Source: Pseudoips prasinana (Eukaryota; Arthropoda; Insecta; Lepidoptera; Nolidae). From it: a DNA stretch of 64,000 nucleotides. Of this stretch, positions 20,860 through 31,195 are shown piece by piece. The stretch's first letter is position 1, and every line of letters begins with the position of its first letter. The translations under genes were made by a program, and so were the position numbers. The notes beneath the pieces are model-generated. The model was given only the letters and a program-made list of their open reading frames with translations. It was not told where the DNA came from and did no database searches. Location of the stretch: positions 8,308,001 through 8,372,000 of the forward strand of contig OX621266.1 in assembly GCA_951640165.1 (NCBI GenBank), given 5' to 3'.

Positions 20860-21933
20860 TTAGAGACTGTAGTCTTGTAAATGAGCAGGTGGTCTTCTAA
20901 TACGCCCAGATCTTCTAATATCAACCTCTAGCTGTAACGCAGGTTGTAGTGAGACGACTTCAGGTGAAAGAGTGAGTTCAGCAACAGGCGCAGTATTGAG
21001 TGATGAAGTTTCGCCATGATTAATGCTTGTTGCGGGTGACTCATCTTGAGGTATTAAAATCTCCTGATCAGAGCCACGTGAACTCTCATCAGTTGCAAGC
21101 TCTCGAATTCTCTCTCCTTCATCTCCAATTGGAGCTAGGTGACGATTTGACACCGCTGTTACTCGGCCGTCCCTGAGTCTAGTAATTGAATAATCAGGGG
21201 TAACTTCAATTAGATCAGCCTCTTCCACTAAGGGCATGTACTTGTTGGGTCGAGTGCAGCGTTTGACAAGGACGCGTCCGGCACTAGTAAGCCATGTCGG
21301 AAGGGAGGTGCCGTTTGACGATTTCCGGGAGTGTTTAAACATCCTCTCATGCGGTGAACAGTTTATGGTAGTACAAAGCAGTGATCGTATAGAATGAAGA
21401 GCGTTATCAAGAACTTGCTCCCAACTCTCTATGGGCAAATTGTGGGAACGTAAACCCAACTGTATGGCTTTCCACAGCGTTGTGTTAAGTTTTTCAACTT
21501 GTCCGTTTCCTTGCGGGTTGTATGCTGTTGTGTTGCTCGTGGCGATACCACGAGAGTGCAGATATTCTTTTACTTCAGCAGATAAAAAGACAGCCCCTCT
21601 GTCTGAATGTATATAGCCAGGCATACCAAACATCATAAACAGATTATTTAAATGTTTTATAACCGTCTTTGCACTCATATCTGAACATGGAAAAGCAAAA
21701 GGGAACCTGGAATATTCGTCTATAATGGTGAGTATATACCGATTCATAGTTTTGCTTGGGACAGGACCTTTAAAGTCAATACTTAAACGCTCGAAGGGCG
21801 CCATTGCTTTAACAAGCTTTGGAAGTGGGTCGGCATTTTTGAAAAATCTTGGTTTTATTTCTGCACATATCCGACAGTTGTTTGTCATCGTTCTCATTTC
21901 TTCAATAGAATAGGCCAAGTTCTTTGTTTTTAG
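20860..21933 (-). pseudogene. pol: Outer gypsy integrase core and C-terminus
   Basis: Same frame as the previous segment, after its nonsense codon. It shows the zinc finger Cys pair (NCRICAEIKPRFF) and the DDE core: LSIDFKGPVPSKT (first Asp), GYIHSDRGAVFLS (second Asp), NPQGNGQVEKLNTTLWKAI (Glu). The C-terminal part has GRVTAVSNRHLAPIG and an Arg-rich RRSGRIRRPPAHLQD end. All three catalytic residues are present. The stop at 20860-20862 is 16 bases from the 3' LTR. Confidence 0.85.
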
Positions 21934-22828
21934 CTAGTGATGCATTCTTGTGACTCCTGGGTGGCATAAATTTTCATGTAATTTATAGAGTCGCGTGAGT
22001 CGTGATGAGTTGTCCATGCTGGCGCACACTCTGGATAACGTGTCAGCAACGTGGTTTTCTCGTCCTGGTCTATAAATAATATCATAATTATAGGGTGCCA
22101 GCTCTAGACGCCACCGCTGTATTTTCTCGTTTTTAATTTTACTAGAGTGTTTTGCGTTAAACATGAATGCTACCGATCTCTGGTCTGTGATCAACTTGAA
22201 TGGTCTACCTATCAAAAAATGGCGCCACTTTTTGAGTGCTTCAACAATGGCATAGGCTTCCTTTTCGACGGCGGAATGATTTTGTTCGCTTTTATTTAGC
22301 GTTCTAGAATAAAATGCTACTGGCCTGGAATCCTGTGAGAGTGATGCAGCAATTGTATGTTCCGAAGCGTCAGTTTCTACTGTGAATGGCATTTTATCGT
22401 CGATTGCGTGTATAGAAGATTTTGCGATCATCGATTTCAAGTCTTCAAAAGATTTCATGGCTTCAATGCCCAATGGAAACGAAACCGTATGTGCAATGGA
22501 GTGTATTCTTTTGGAAAAGTTTGGCACCCACTTAGAATAATGTGCAAACATGCCTAGTACTCTTCTTAGCGCGGGCATATCTTCTGGAGGAGGCAGGTTA
22601 AGTAGTGGCTGTAGACGATCGCTGTCAGGTTTGACAATGTCAATGGCACTGAAGATACTATATTTAGAAACTCTCGTGACTATTTCTTCAATATTTGGTA
22701 ACGGATAGGCATCCAAGAGCGTATATTTGTTTATTGTCAATGAATAATCTATAACCATTCGCTTTTTATGACTGGCAGTCTTGGTTATCAGCACTTGTGC
22801 TCGCCAAGGTGATTTACTCTCCTCTATT
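21934..22828 (-). pseudogene. pol: Outer gypsy RT remnant, RNase H and integrase start
   Basis: Continues the gag-protease frame with IEESKSPWRAQVLITKT, VIDYSLTINKYTLLDAYPLP and YSIFSAID, where the motif A Asp lies. An internal deletion near 22635 removes the palm including the YxDD motif. The RT end (ALRRVLGMFAHYSKWVPNF), RNase H (FTVETDASEHTIAASLSQ, KEAYAIVEALKKWRHFL, ITDQRSVAFMF) and linker (RPGRENHVADTLSRV) follow. The integrase zinc finger begins HENLCHPGVTRMHH and meets a TAG at 21934-21936, probably a changed Trp codon. Confidence 0.85.
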
Positions 22829-22832
22829 ATGT

Positions 22833-22987
22833 TGAGGTGTAGAAATATGTATGTGTGTATCTTAGTATCTATCTAGTAGTATGTGTGTGTAATAGATCTA
22901 ATATAAAACTATGTTATTCATTCCTAAGGAGAGTAATAAATCATAATTAATCGAATGCAGTTGTTTCAATAACACTAAATCCCCTCA
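22833..22987 (+). repeat. Inner gypsy 5' LTR
   Basis: 155 bp, TGAGG...CCTCA ends. It is identical to the 3' copy apart from one C/T difference near its start. Confidence 0.92.
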
Positions 22988-23005
22988 TGGCGACCCGTGC
23001 CATAT
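22988..23005 (+). other. Inner gypsy primer-binding site
   Basis: Starts directly after the LTR with TGGCGACCCGTGCC. The initial TGG complements a tRNA CCA end. The pattern suggests an arginine tRNA, but the tRNA is inferred, not matched. Confidence 0.65.
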
Positions 23006-23199
23006 TTGGGGCTCGCGACGCGAATACGGTATCGGTATAGTGTTACGGCTCCAAATGAATCGAACAATGAATCAAGAAAGTGAAGTTAATTTCGGATGCG
23101 GCATGTAAAATAAGTGTAAACTATGAACAGTATATATTATATATTTTATTTAACATATATTTTTGTTAAATAGTGCGCGAATTAAAATCATCGTGTAAA

Positions 23200-23511
23200 A
23201 TGTGCCGTTCAAACTATGAAAAAGAGCAGATATTTTTGAACCAGAATGCTGCGGGTTCAAACAATGCAGATGTGGAGCAGTTTAAGCTGCATATGTCAAG
23301 TATCAGCATTGTCCTCATAATCATCGCTACTCTGTTGGGTCTTGGTGCATTATACTTCGTATGGAAACAGTATAGGAAATGCCACCATACTTGGATCAGA
23401 GACCAAATAATGCAGAATAATTTTCGGCGATCATTTAACCGGTCCAGAGATGTACGTGGAGAGGAGCGCGAGCGCGACCTACGTATCCCGATGAGAGACA
23501 TACCTAAGTAA
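23200..23511 (+). CDS. Small single-pass membrane protein upstream of gag
   Basis: 103 residues from the first in-frame ATG (23200); the frame is open back to 23173 but without an earlier ATG. The polar N-terminus (MCRSNYEKEQIFLNQNAAG) is followed by one hydrophobic segment at about residues 35-55 (SISIVLIIIATLLGLGALYF) and a basic, Arg-rich tail (WKQYRKCHHTWIRDQI, then RRSFNRSRDVRGEERERD). It lies between the primer site and gag, where 412/mdg1-type elements are reported to have an extra small ORF. It is intact although gag and pol are damaged. No env-like features (signal peptide, furin site, fusion peptide) are visible. Function unknown. Confidence 0.6.
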   Translation: MCRSNYEKEQIFLNQNAAGSNNADVEQFKLHMSSISIVLIIIATLLGLGALYFVWKQYRKCHHTWIRDQIMQNNFRRSFNRSRDVRGEERERDLRIPMRDIPK

Positions 23512-23836
23512 ATAGTATTTCGTGCGGCAGCCAAAATTAGTTGAATTAAGTGCGTCAAATTATTATAAAAGTGCGATAAAGTGCGGTTTAATGTATAGTA
23601 TTAATGCGTCATTTTTTATTTTAAAATTAACCTCAAGAATAATGGACATCCAAATAATTATTCTATAGACTCTAAGTTTAAAGTAATACCAAATCAATTT
23701 ATTGTAATTGCTCATTAATCGTCTCAATGTATCGTGGATCGACTTACACTCTACAACACCTACTACGGTAACTCACTGTGACTTAGTGAGATTGTGGTAT
23801 GTATTCTTTAAGTAATTATGTATTTATTGTAAGGTA

Positions 23837-25334
23837 ATGGAAGATGATTTACTTGAATGTTTAAAAGAACTTAAGAGTATAAGAAAATATTTAATTAAGA
23901 AAGGAAAATTAAGATTTAAAGGAAATGTTATTAAAAATAGATTAGAAGAGGCTAAGGAAATTTATAATAGAAGTCAGGAAATAATTCAATTTTTGTCTTC
24001 AGAACAAGGCTCAAAATCAAAAATTTTGGAATCTTTAATTTTAATACAAAATGGGATAAAATCTTATTATTTACAAATTATTGATTTATGTTCCGAAAAT
24101 AAAGTAGTTTCTGATATCGACAGTAGTGGAAGTGATTTTTGTGAAACTAGCTCAAACCCAGATTTAATCATGGAGTTCGATTTAAAAACGGCCTTTAGTT
24201 TGATTCCGATTATGAACAGTAATGAAAGTAACATCAAAAGTATCATTGACTCGGTAGAAATGTATGCCGATATGTTATCGGAATCGGGAAAATTATTACT
24301 GATTAAATTCGTTTTAAAAAGTAGACTGTCCGAAAATGCAAAATTACGCATGTGTGATGATTACAAGTCGGTAACAGAGTTGATTAAGCAATTAAAAGAC
24401 ACTTTATTACCTAAAAAATCGTTCACTGCTATACAATCACGGTTACAGAGTACAACTCAGGGTTGGCGTACAATAGATCAGTTTGGTACCGAATTAGAAA
24501 AACTATTCACCAATTTAACCATAGCTCAGGCAAATGGCAATTCTGAAAATTATGGTGTATTAAAACCGTTAAATGAGAAAATGGCCATTAAACGATTTGC
24601 AGATGGGTTAAGTAATTCCCGGCTCAGCACAATAATCGCAGCGCGTAATTACGACAGCTTGAAAGACGCGATTCAGGCCGCCAAGGATGAAGAGTTGACA
24701 TCGGCATCATCTTCGACGGGTGAAAATGTCATGCAGTTTTCTCATCGTGGACGAGGTAAGTCTCAATTTAATAGTTTCCAGCAAGGCCAATTCTTCGGTC
24801 AACAGTCTCGTGGACAACGAGGACGATATAATTATCGTCAGAATTCAAATAATTTGAGCATTGCTATACAACGTGGCAATGCTGCCAGCATTCTAGGAAC
24901 GTTACCCACTGGCACGAATTTCGATTTTGATACTTTTAGAGTTTAGATTTTAAGTTAGCTTTAATTATTTTAATAAACTAGGATAATATGGAAGTGTTTA
25001 TATAGGTAATATTTATTCTTAACAATAAAAATTTGAATGTAATAATAATTTTAATACTTTCAGAAGAGGTAACTTTAGAGGTAATTTTAACAATTTTGCC
25101 AGAGGAAATTTTCGCGGTAATAATTCATTTTATCATGCCCGTACTAATGGTACAAGTTCGTACAATAACACACAGCGAGGACGAGTTCATCAAACGTCGA
25201 GTGAAAATCGATCGAGGTTCGAGAATCGTGGTAAGGGTAATACACATCGAGTGTTTTATTCAAATCAGTCTAGCAATAATGAGTCTGTAAGTTCCAATAC
25301 GAATCCAATGCAGTTTTTTCGATCTGAAACATAA
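23837..25334 (+). pseudogene. gag: Inner gypsy gag, interrupted by a 188-bp insert
   Basis: ATG at 23837. Mostly helical gag (EDDLLECLKELKSIRKYL, AFSLIPIMNSNES, WRTIDQFGTELEKLFTNL) with an RG-rich C-terminus (HRGRGKSQFNS, GQQSRGQRGRYNYR, then after the insert RRGNFRGNFNNFARGNFRG) in place of CCHC knuckles. The insert at 24856-25043 ends the frame early at 24944-24946. Beyond the insert the gag frame resumes and ends at TAA 25332-25334. The RG repeats are the likely RNA-binding part. Pol overlaps the last 44 nt in the +1 frame. Confidence 0.8.
24856..25043 (+). other. 188-bp transcript-like insert in gag, 8-bp duplication
   Basis: Flanked by AATAATTT on both sides (24848-24855 and 25044-25051). 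It reads IAIQRGNAASILGTLPTGT and ends in DFDTFRV plus a TAG. A 3' UTR-like stretch follows with AATAAA near its end (about 25024). An open end of a coding sequence, a stop and a polyadenylation signal suggest the 3' end of a host mRNA copied into the element, though no poly(A) tail is visible. I do not recognise the protein. Confidence 0.55.
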
Positions 25335-28300
25335 CATTTTAGCGCTAAGTGGTAAAGCGAAATTTTTGACTTTGTATAATGGTAATAGAAAATACTTTTG
25401 GTTGGTTGATACCGGAGCATCATTATCCGTCATAAAGAAAGATGCTGTACCTAGCAACAGTTGCATCATTCGAGACGAAACTATCATAAATGGTATTGGG
25501 GGTCAGATTCAGTCATCAGGATTTATTAATCTCACATTGACTCATCGTGATGACCAACACTGTGTTGATTTTGATATCAAACTTCATGTATTTGATACCA
25601 TACCTTTAAAGGCGGATGGAATATTAGGTTTAGATTTTCTGTGTCATTACATGACGAATATTAATTTGGAAAGAAATATAATAACGTTTTCTAAATATGG
25701 AATGGAATATTCTTTATTACTTCGTGATACGGTCGATTATTCGAATGAAGTTTTACATATTCCTGCACGGAGTGAATCAATTCACTATTTACTTTTAAAT
25801 AATGCTTTAGCTAATAATGATTGTGTTATCCCTAGCAAGCAGTTGGCAGAAAATGTGTTTTTAGCTGGATGTATTAGTAGAATAAAAAACAATAGAGTAC
25901 CGGTAAAAATTTTAAACAGCAATGAACATAGTATATCTTTACCAATGTTTCAACCAGAGATGCATTCAATTCAGGATTATCATATTTGCGATCTCAAATC
26001 AAATCAAAATAATTTAAAGCGAGCAAAAATATTATTAGATATTTTAAAATTAAATCATTTAAATGTAGAAGAGCGCATTTCTATTCAACAATTATGCTCT
26101 AAGTATTCAGATGTGTTCTTTTTACCCGGTGATAAGTTAACGACTACGAACGTTTATGAGCAATCGATTACTTTAAAACCAAACATAAGTCCGGTTTATG
26201 TGAAACAGTATCGTTTGCCACACTCATTAAAAAATGAGGTGGATAAGGAAATTCAAAAAATGATTGACAATGATATTATAGAAGAGGCGAAAAGCGAATG
26301 GTCTAGTCCTATTTTGCTGGTGCCAAAGAAAAGCGATAACGAAAAGAAATGGCGTTTAGTTGTCGATTACAGGAAATTAAATGACTGTATTGTAGACGAC
26401 AAATTCCCATTGCCGAACATTACAGAGATTTTAGATTCTCTTTCGGGTTCTATCTATTTCTCACATTTAGACCTTAATCAAGGATATTACCAAGTAGCTT
26501 TAGATAAAGAAAGTAGAGAGTTTACTGCGTTTACTACAAACACTGGCCAGTACAAGATGAAGAGATTACCTATGGGTCTCAAGACCAGTTCCAGCGCGTT
26601 CAGTAGAGTAATGTCAGTAGCCATGTCTGGACTCACTCATGATAGATGTTTCATATATTTAGATGATCTAGTAGTTTTCGGTAGAAATTTAGATATTCAT
26701 AACAAAAATTTGACAGACGTGTTTCTAACACGTCTGTCAAATTTTTTAAGTTGGTTGGTTAAGAAAAACTAACTTAAAATTGAATCCAGATAAATGTAGC
26801 TTTTTGAAGAAAGAAATTCTTTATTTAGGCCATCTTGTATCTGAAAATGGAGTTTTACCCGATCCATCAAAAGTTAAAGTCTTACAAAATTACCCAGTTC
26901 CAACTAACACAGATGAAGTGAAAAGATTTGTAGCATTTTGTAACTATTATAGGAAATTTATTAAAAATTTTGCAGACATAACGTGCCCATTAAATAAGTT
27001 AACTCGTAAATTTGAACCATTTGTTTGGACTAACGATTGTCAAAAATCATTTGAAAAATTAAAAAATAAGTTAATGACACCACCAATTTTAGATTTTCCA
27101 GATTTTTCTGATGATAATGAATTTGTTATACAAACTGACGCTTCTGGCACAGCCATTGGCGCAGTGTTATGCAATAAAAATATGAAACCAGTTGCATACG
27201 CAAGTAGACCACTCAATAAAGCTGAACTTAACTACCCCACCATTCAGAAGGAATTAGTTGCCATTGTGTGGGCAGTGAAATATTTTAGGCCTTACGTTTA
27301 TGGTAAATTATTTACAATTATGACTGACCACAGACCTTTAGTATATTTATTTTCAATGAAAGATCCATCAAGTAGACTTTTAAAATTCAGATTAGCATTA
27401 GAAGAGTATAATTTTAAAATTTAATATATAAGGGGCAAAGACAACAGCGTTGCTGATGCGTTATCTAGAATAATTATAACATCAGATAGTTTAAAACAAA
27501 TGAATGACGAAATCATACTAGTAATGACAAGAGCGGGAAAAAGGCGTTTAGAATTTGACAACCAAACTATAAAAGCTAGTTGTAGCAAGCCCAATGAGGC
27601 GTGGCCTGATCAACCACGAGTAGTTGAGGTGCTAAAAATACCTAGTAATACTGTGGAAATGACTTTTATAGGATGTGACGAATTGGAAAAATTAAGAGCT
27701 CAAAATAATATAAATGAAGAAAAGGAATGCTTTATTTACAATAAGAATAAGAAAATATTGTTTATTAATCTCAACTTTAGAGCACAATTTACGCGAGACG
27801 AATTTGTGACTAAGTTAGATGATTTTTGCAAATATATAAATATAAATGAACTATGCATAGTAAGAAATAAAGAATATGAAGACTTTATAAAAGATTTATT
27901 AAGAGGAATTAAAGATAATAATAATTGGAGCGGTCCCCGAATTTTTGTATTAAGAGGAGTTAGGAGAATTGATAATAAGGAGGAAAGAAACTATATTTTA
28001 CAAGATTTTCATTTACTACCCACAGCGGGACATGCAGGTGTGCGTAGAATGACCAATAATATAAAAAGAAAATTTTATTGGCCTGGTTTAGACATTGATG
28101 TACAAGAATTTGTAGCTAAATGCGTTAAATGTCAAAAAATGAAGCATTGTAGGTATATCAAGGCGCCCATGGAGATAACTACAACGGCTTCATATGCTTT
28201 TGAAAAGATCTATCTTGACGTCGTAGGTCCTTTTGAGAAAGACATTGAAGGTAACGTATATATTTTAACAATACAATGCGAATTAACCAAGTTTATTGAA

Positions 28301-29008
28301 GCTTATCCTTTAAAAAATAAGGAAACCGTAAGTATAGCAAAAGCTTTAGTTGATAATTTTATTTTAAGATTTGGAATACCAAATGCCATGGCGACAGATC
28401 GTGGAACCGAATTTGTTTCTTCAGTAATGGAACAGGTATGTAAAATTTTAGAAATAAATAAATTGACTTCTACAGCATATCATCACCAATCTATCGGTGC
28501 ACTTGAAAATACACATAAAAATTTAGGAGCATTTTTGCGAATACATTGTAATGGTCAAAAAGATACATGGAGTCATTGGTTACCATTTTGGTGCTATAGT
28601 TTTAATAATACGGTTCATACGGAAACAAAATATACGCCCTTTGAATTGGTTTTTGGTAGGCCTAGTGTAATACCATCTAGAGTAAGTCAATGCATAGAAC
28701 CTTTATATAACCCAGAAAGCTATCCTTTAGACCTTAAATATAAGTTGCAAGTAGCACAACAAGATGCTCGTAATAACCTAATATTAAGTAAGCAGAATCG
28801 TAAGTCTTCTTATGACAAATATGTCAATAATGTAACATATAATAATGGACAATTAATATTAATTAAAAATGAAACAGCAAGTAAGTTAGATATTAAATGG
28901 CTTGGACCATTTGTTGTTTTGGAGGATTTAGGTGTTAATGTTAAAATTATGAAAAATAATAAACCTTATGTAATCCATAAAAATAAAACAAAACCATATA
29001 TAACATAA
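25291..29008 (+). pseudogene. pol: Inner gypsy pol: protease, RT, RNase H, integrase
   Basis: Open in the +1 frame relative to gag from 25291; a run of six T (25314-25319) lies in the overlap. Protease WLVDTGASLSVI; RT WRLVVDYRKLND, YFSHLDLNQGYYQV, RLPMGLKTSSSAFSR and YLDD (26656-26667). A frameshift with a hairpin at 26704-26746 precedes NPDKCSFLKKEILYLGHLV. RNase H: FVIQTDASGTAIGAVL, KELVAIVWAVKYFRPY, MTDHRPLVYLF. A nonsense TAA at 27422-27424 precedes YIRGKDNSVADALSR. Integrase: H-H-C-C finger (GHAGVRRM, KCVKCQKMK), YLDVVGPF (Asp), ATDRGTEFVS (Asp), SIGALENTHKNL (Glu), FELVFGRP. All catalytic residues are present. It ends at TAA 29006-29008. Confidence 0.88.
26704..26746. repeat. Perfect 18-bp hairpin in RT, cause of a frameshift
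   Basis: Arms AAAAATTTGACAGACGTG (26704-26721) and its exact complement (26729-26746) around a 7-base loop. About 25 extra bases after it shift the RT frame into a stop at 26770-26772. The expected frame resumes about 20 bases earlier (LRKTNLKLNPDKC). Confidence 0.85.
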
Positions 29009-29107
29009 CAATAATAAAACTTTTATATACAATAATAAAATTTATACAAAAAAAAAAAAAATATTGTTACAACATTTTTTTTTATTTTTTCCTTTTCACC
29101 CCCGAGG

Positions 29108-29262
29108 TGAGGTGTAGAAATATGTATGTGTGTATTTTAGTATCTATCTAGTAGTATGTGTGTGTAATAGATCTAATATAAAACTATGTTATTCATTCCT
29201 AAGGAGAGTAATAAATCATAATTAATCGAATGCAGTTGTTTCAATAACACTAAATCCCCTCA
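29108..29262 (+). repeat. Inner gypsy 3' LTR
   Basis: 155 bp second copy. The sequence just upstream (CACCCCCGAGG) is only weakly purine-rich, so the polypurine primer is not obvious. A run of 13 A lies at about 29048-29060. Confidence 0.92.
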
Positions 29263-30656
29263 ATGTGCTGTTCCAGCAATTTCTTGATTTCACCTCTAAT
29301 AAACTTCTGGTCTTCACAACTGTACTTCCGGGATCGTATGGCAATCGGTTTGCAATCAGAAGTAATGTTGTTGAACAGCGATACGGCAGGAACTGATGCC
29401 TCGGCGACAGAACAAACCTTCAGAGTGTCCTTCGGTCCACCAAATTCAAGCTCCAATGAAGAATGTAGGCTGAGAAGATCGTGACCTATAATGACATCAG
29501 CGCACAAATCTTTGACTATAAGTAATTGAACATTGTCATATGTGTTTTCTCCTAATTTGATATTTTGGACCGTAGCTCCGGTGACTTGCGACGTTAGAGT
29601 AAGGGAGGCCATGGAGATCATCTGACGACAGGGAATTTTCTTCAAATGTGCTAGGTTAGCAAAATTTTCATTAATGAAACTAATACTACTGCCTGTGTCT
29701 ATTAGCGCCTCCGCTCTGATACCTTTAATGAAGGCAGGGTTCATAGCTTTTCTTAGAGATGCTGGCGCTGCGGCCATGATACTTGCGGCGCAGTGTGCGC
29801 AATTCTCCGGAGGACTACTGGACACATTGTGTGGTTTGCTACGGCAGACAGACGCGTAATGACCTTTCTTGCTACAGATTTGACAGGTGACACCTGAGGC
29901 AGGGCAGTTTTTACGCCTGTGTAAACGGTCTCCTCCACAAAAGAAACATTTCCAATGGGATTTTATGTTGCCCTTCGTCGCAGTAATAGCAGCCACTTGA
30001 GATGATTCATCTGTCTCAGCAGACTGCTCATTGTTGACTTGAACGATGCTCCTTCCTTCAGATATTGCATTGACGGCCGGTAGGTTAAAATTTTGCGAGT
30101 TGTTCTCCGCCATTTCCATCGATATTGCCTTACTATAGGCGTCATCCAGAGTAAATGTAAGGTTTTCAAGAAGACATTCTCGTATTTTAGGTGATGTTAG
30201 ACCAGCGATGAAAGCACCTCTAATATTCTCGCTTTTATTTGTTTCGGCGTCCACTGCGGCAAAAGCGCATTCTCTTGCTAACAGTTTGAGGGCTTGTAGA
30301 TACAAAGCAATAGATTTACCGGGATGTTGGCGTCTAGTAGCGAGAAGATGCCGAGCAGTAATAATGTTTTTGGGCTTGATGACTAAAGCATCTAGTGTAG
30401 CCAATGCCACGTTGTATGTGGTGCAGTCACTGATTGTTTGGTATACGCGGGGCGATATATAGTTTATCAGCAACTGGAGTTTTAGGTCGTCTGAGAGCGC
30501 CGAAGTAACGGCAGCGGCACCAGCTCCACGAGACGCAGATGCGGCTTGTGCCGTCAGGAAATTGTTGAAGGTGCGTTTCCAGTGTTCCCATTCGGGGCCC
30601 GTGGAACTTAATGAATAATCACCATCAAAGCGATCCGGTCTCAGAAACTTTTCCAT
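29263..30656 (-). CDS. gag: Outer gypsy gag and protease
   Basis: From the ATG at 30656 (an in-frame TTG lies nine bases earlier). Gag starts MEKFLRPDRFDGDYS. A helical capsid region follows (EWEHWKRTFNNFL, YLQALKLLARECAF), then two zinc knuckles (CFFCGGDRLHRRKNC and CQICSKKGHYASVC) and an aspartic protease with ALIDTGSSISFI and DVIIGHDLL. The frame ends with KKLLEQHIE at the inner LTR and resumes at 22828 in the same frame. Gag binds genomic RNA and assembles particles; the protease cuts the polyprotein. This half has no internal stop. Confidence 0.85.
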
Positions 30657-30671
30657 TTTAGTCAATTAAAT

Positions 30672-30829
30672 TGAAATAAAACTATGAATTGCCTGAAAAC
30701 ATTATAATAGGCTTTAATTGTCTAAAATTGTTGACAACTGTGACATGAATATTTATCTATCAAACATCATCATAGAGAAGACTATAAAAGGAGGATTATC
30801 TAAATATTTAGGTAATGAGTTTCATATCA
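30672..30829 (-). repeat. Outer gypsy 5' LTR
   Basis: 158 bp with TG...CA ends. It matches 20686-20843 except for two visible substitutions (ATAAT/TTATT and GTCTA/GACTA contexts). On the minus strand it carries a TTTTATAGTC promoter-like box. Confidence 0.9.
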
Positions 30830-31195
30830 CTACTAACACTTACAGCTTCAAAACGTCGTATCTAAGTTTCTGGGCAACACAAAAGATCCTGAGTATAAAA
30901 TTATTGTGCAGGAAATGTTAAACGCCTATAAAAATTTAGGCTGTAATATGAGTCCGAAAATTCATTTTTTTAAGTCTTTTAAGTCTTCATTGATTGTTTC
31001 GTAAAAAATCTAGGCTACTGCAGTGAAGAACAAGGTGAACGGTTTCATCAGGACATAAAAGAGATGGAAAGAAGATATCAAGGCCGTTGGGACGTTAATA
31101 TGATGGCGGACTATTGCTGGATGATACACAGAGATGAAATAAAAAATCATAAACGAAAACCAACAAAACACAGCTTTTTTCGAAAAAAACACGTT
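30830..31195 (+). pseudogene. Right part of an uncharacterised arthropod gene-family copy
   Basis: Frames read VVSKFLGNTKDPEYKIIVQE, NAYKNLGCNMSPKIHFF, then after a shift EEQGERFHQDIKEMERRYQG and WDVNMMADYCWMIHRDEI. This is the C-terminal signature of the family whose N-part lies at 20420-20685. A stretch of the family that normally lies between the two parts is absent, so it was lost before the gypsy insertion. A CAATAAAGC polyadenylation-like signal follows at about 31250. Confidence 0.65.

Larger units (their letters stand above)
22833..29262 (+). mobile_element. Inner Ty3/gypsy element, 412/mdg1 type
   Basis: 155-bp LTRs (22833-22987 and 29108-29262) begin TGAGGTGTAG and end CCCCTCA, with one visible difference. 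ATGT target duplications lie at 22829-22832 and 29263-29266. Order on the plus strand: LTR, primer site, small membrane ORF, gag without zinc knuckle but with an RG-rich tail, protease-RT-RNase H-integrase, LTR. No env follows pol. The 412/mdg1 placement rests on the knuckle-less gag and the style of pol. Three lesions make this copy defective: a 188-bp insert in gag, a hairpin-linked frameshift in RT, and a nonsense codon after RNase H. Confidence 0.9.
20686..30829 (-). mobile_element. Outer Ty3/gypsy element, complete ends, split by a second gypsy
   Basis: 158-bp LTRs at 30672-30829 (5') and 20686-20843 (3'), with TG/CA ends and two visible base differences. CTACT target duplications lie at 20681-20685 and 30830-30834. 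Gag, protease, RT, RNase H and integrase are read on the minus strand in one continuous frame once the inner element (22833-29262) and one copy of its ATGT duplication are discounted. The RT palm is deleted near 22635 and a nonsense codon lies in the integrase zinc finger. The layout is very compact: 15 nt between LTR and gag ATG, and 16 nt between the last stop and the 3' LTR. Confidence 0.9.

Noticed and set aside
29009..29107. env gene of the inner gypsy
   Set aside because: Only about 100 AT-rich bases separate pol and the 3' LTR.
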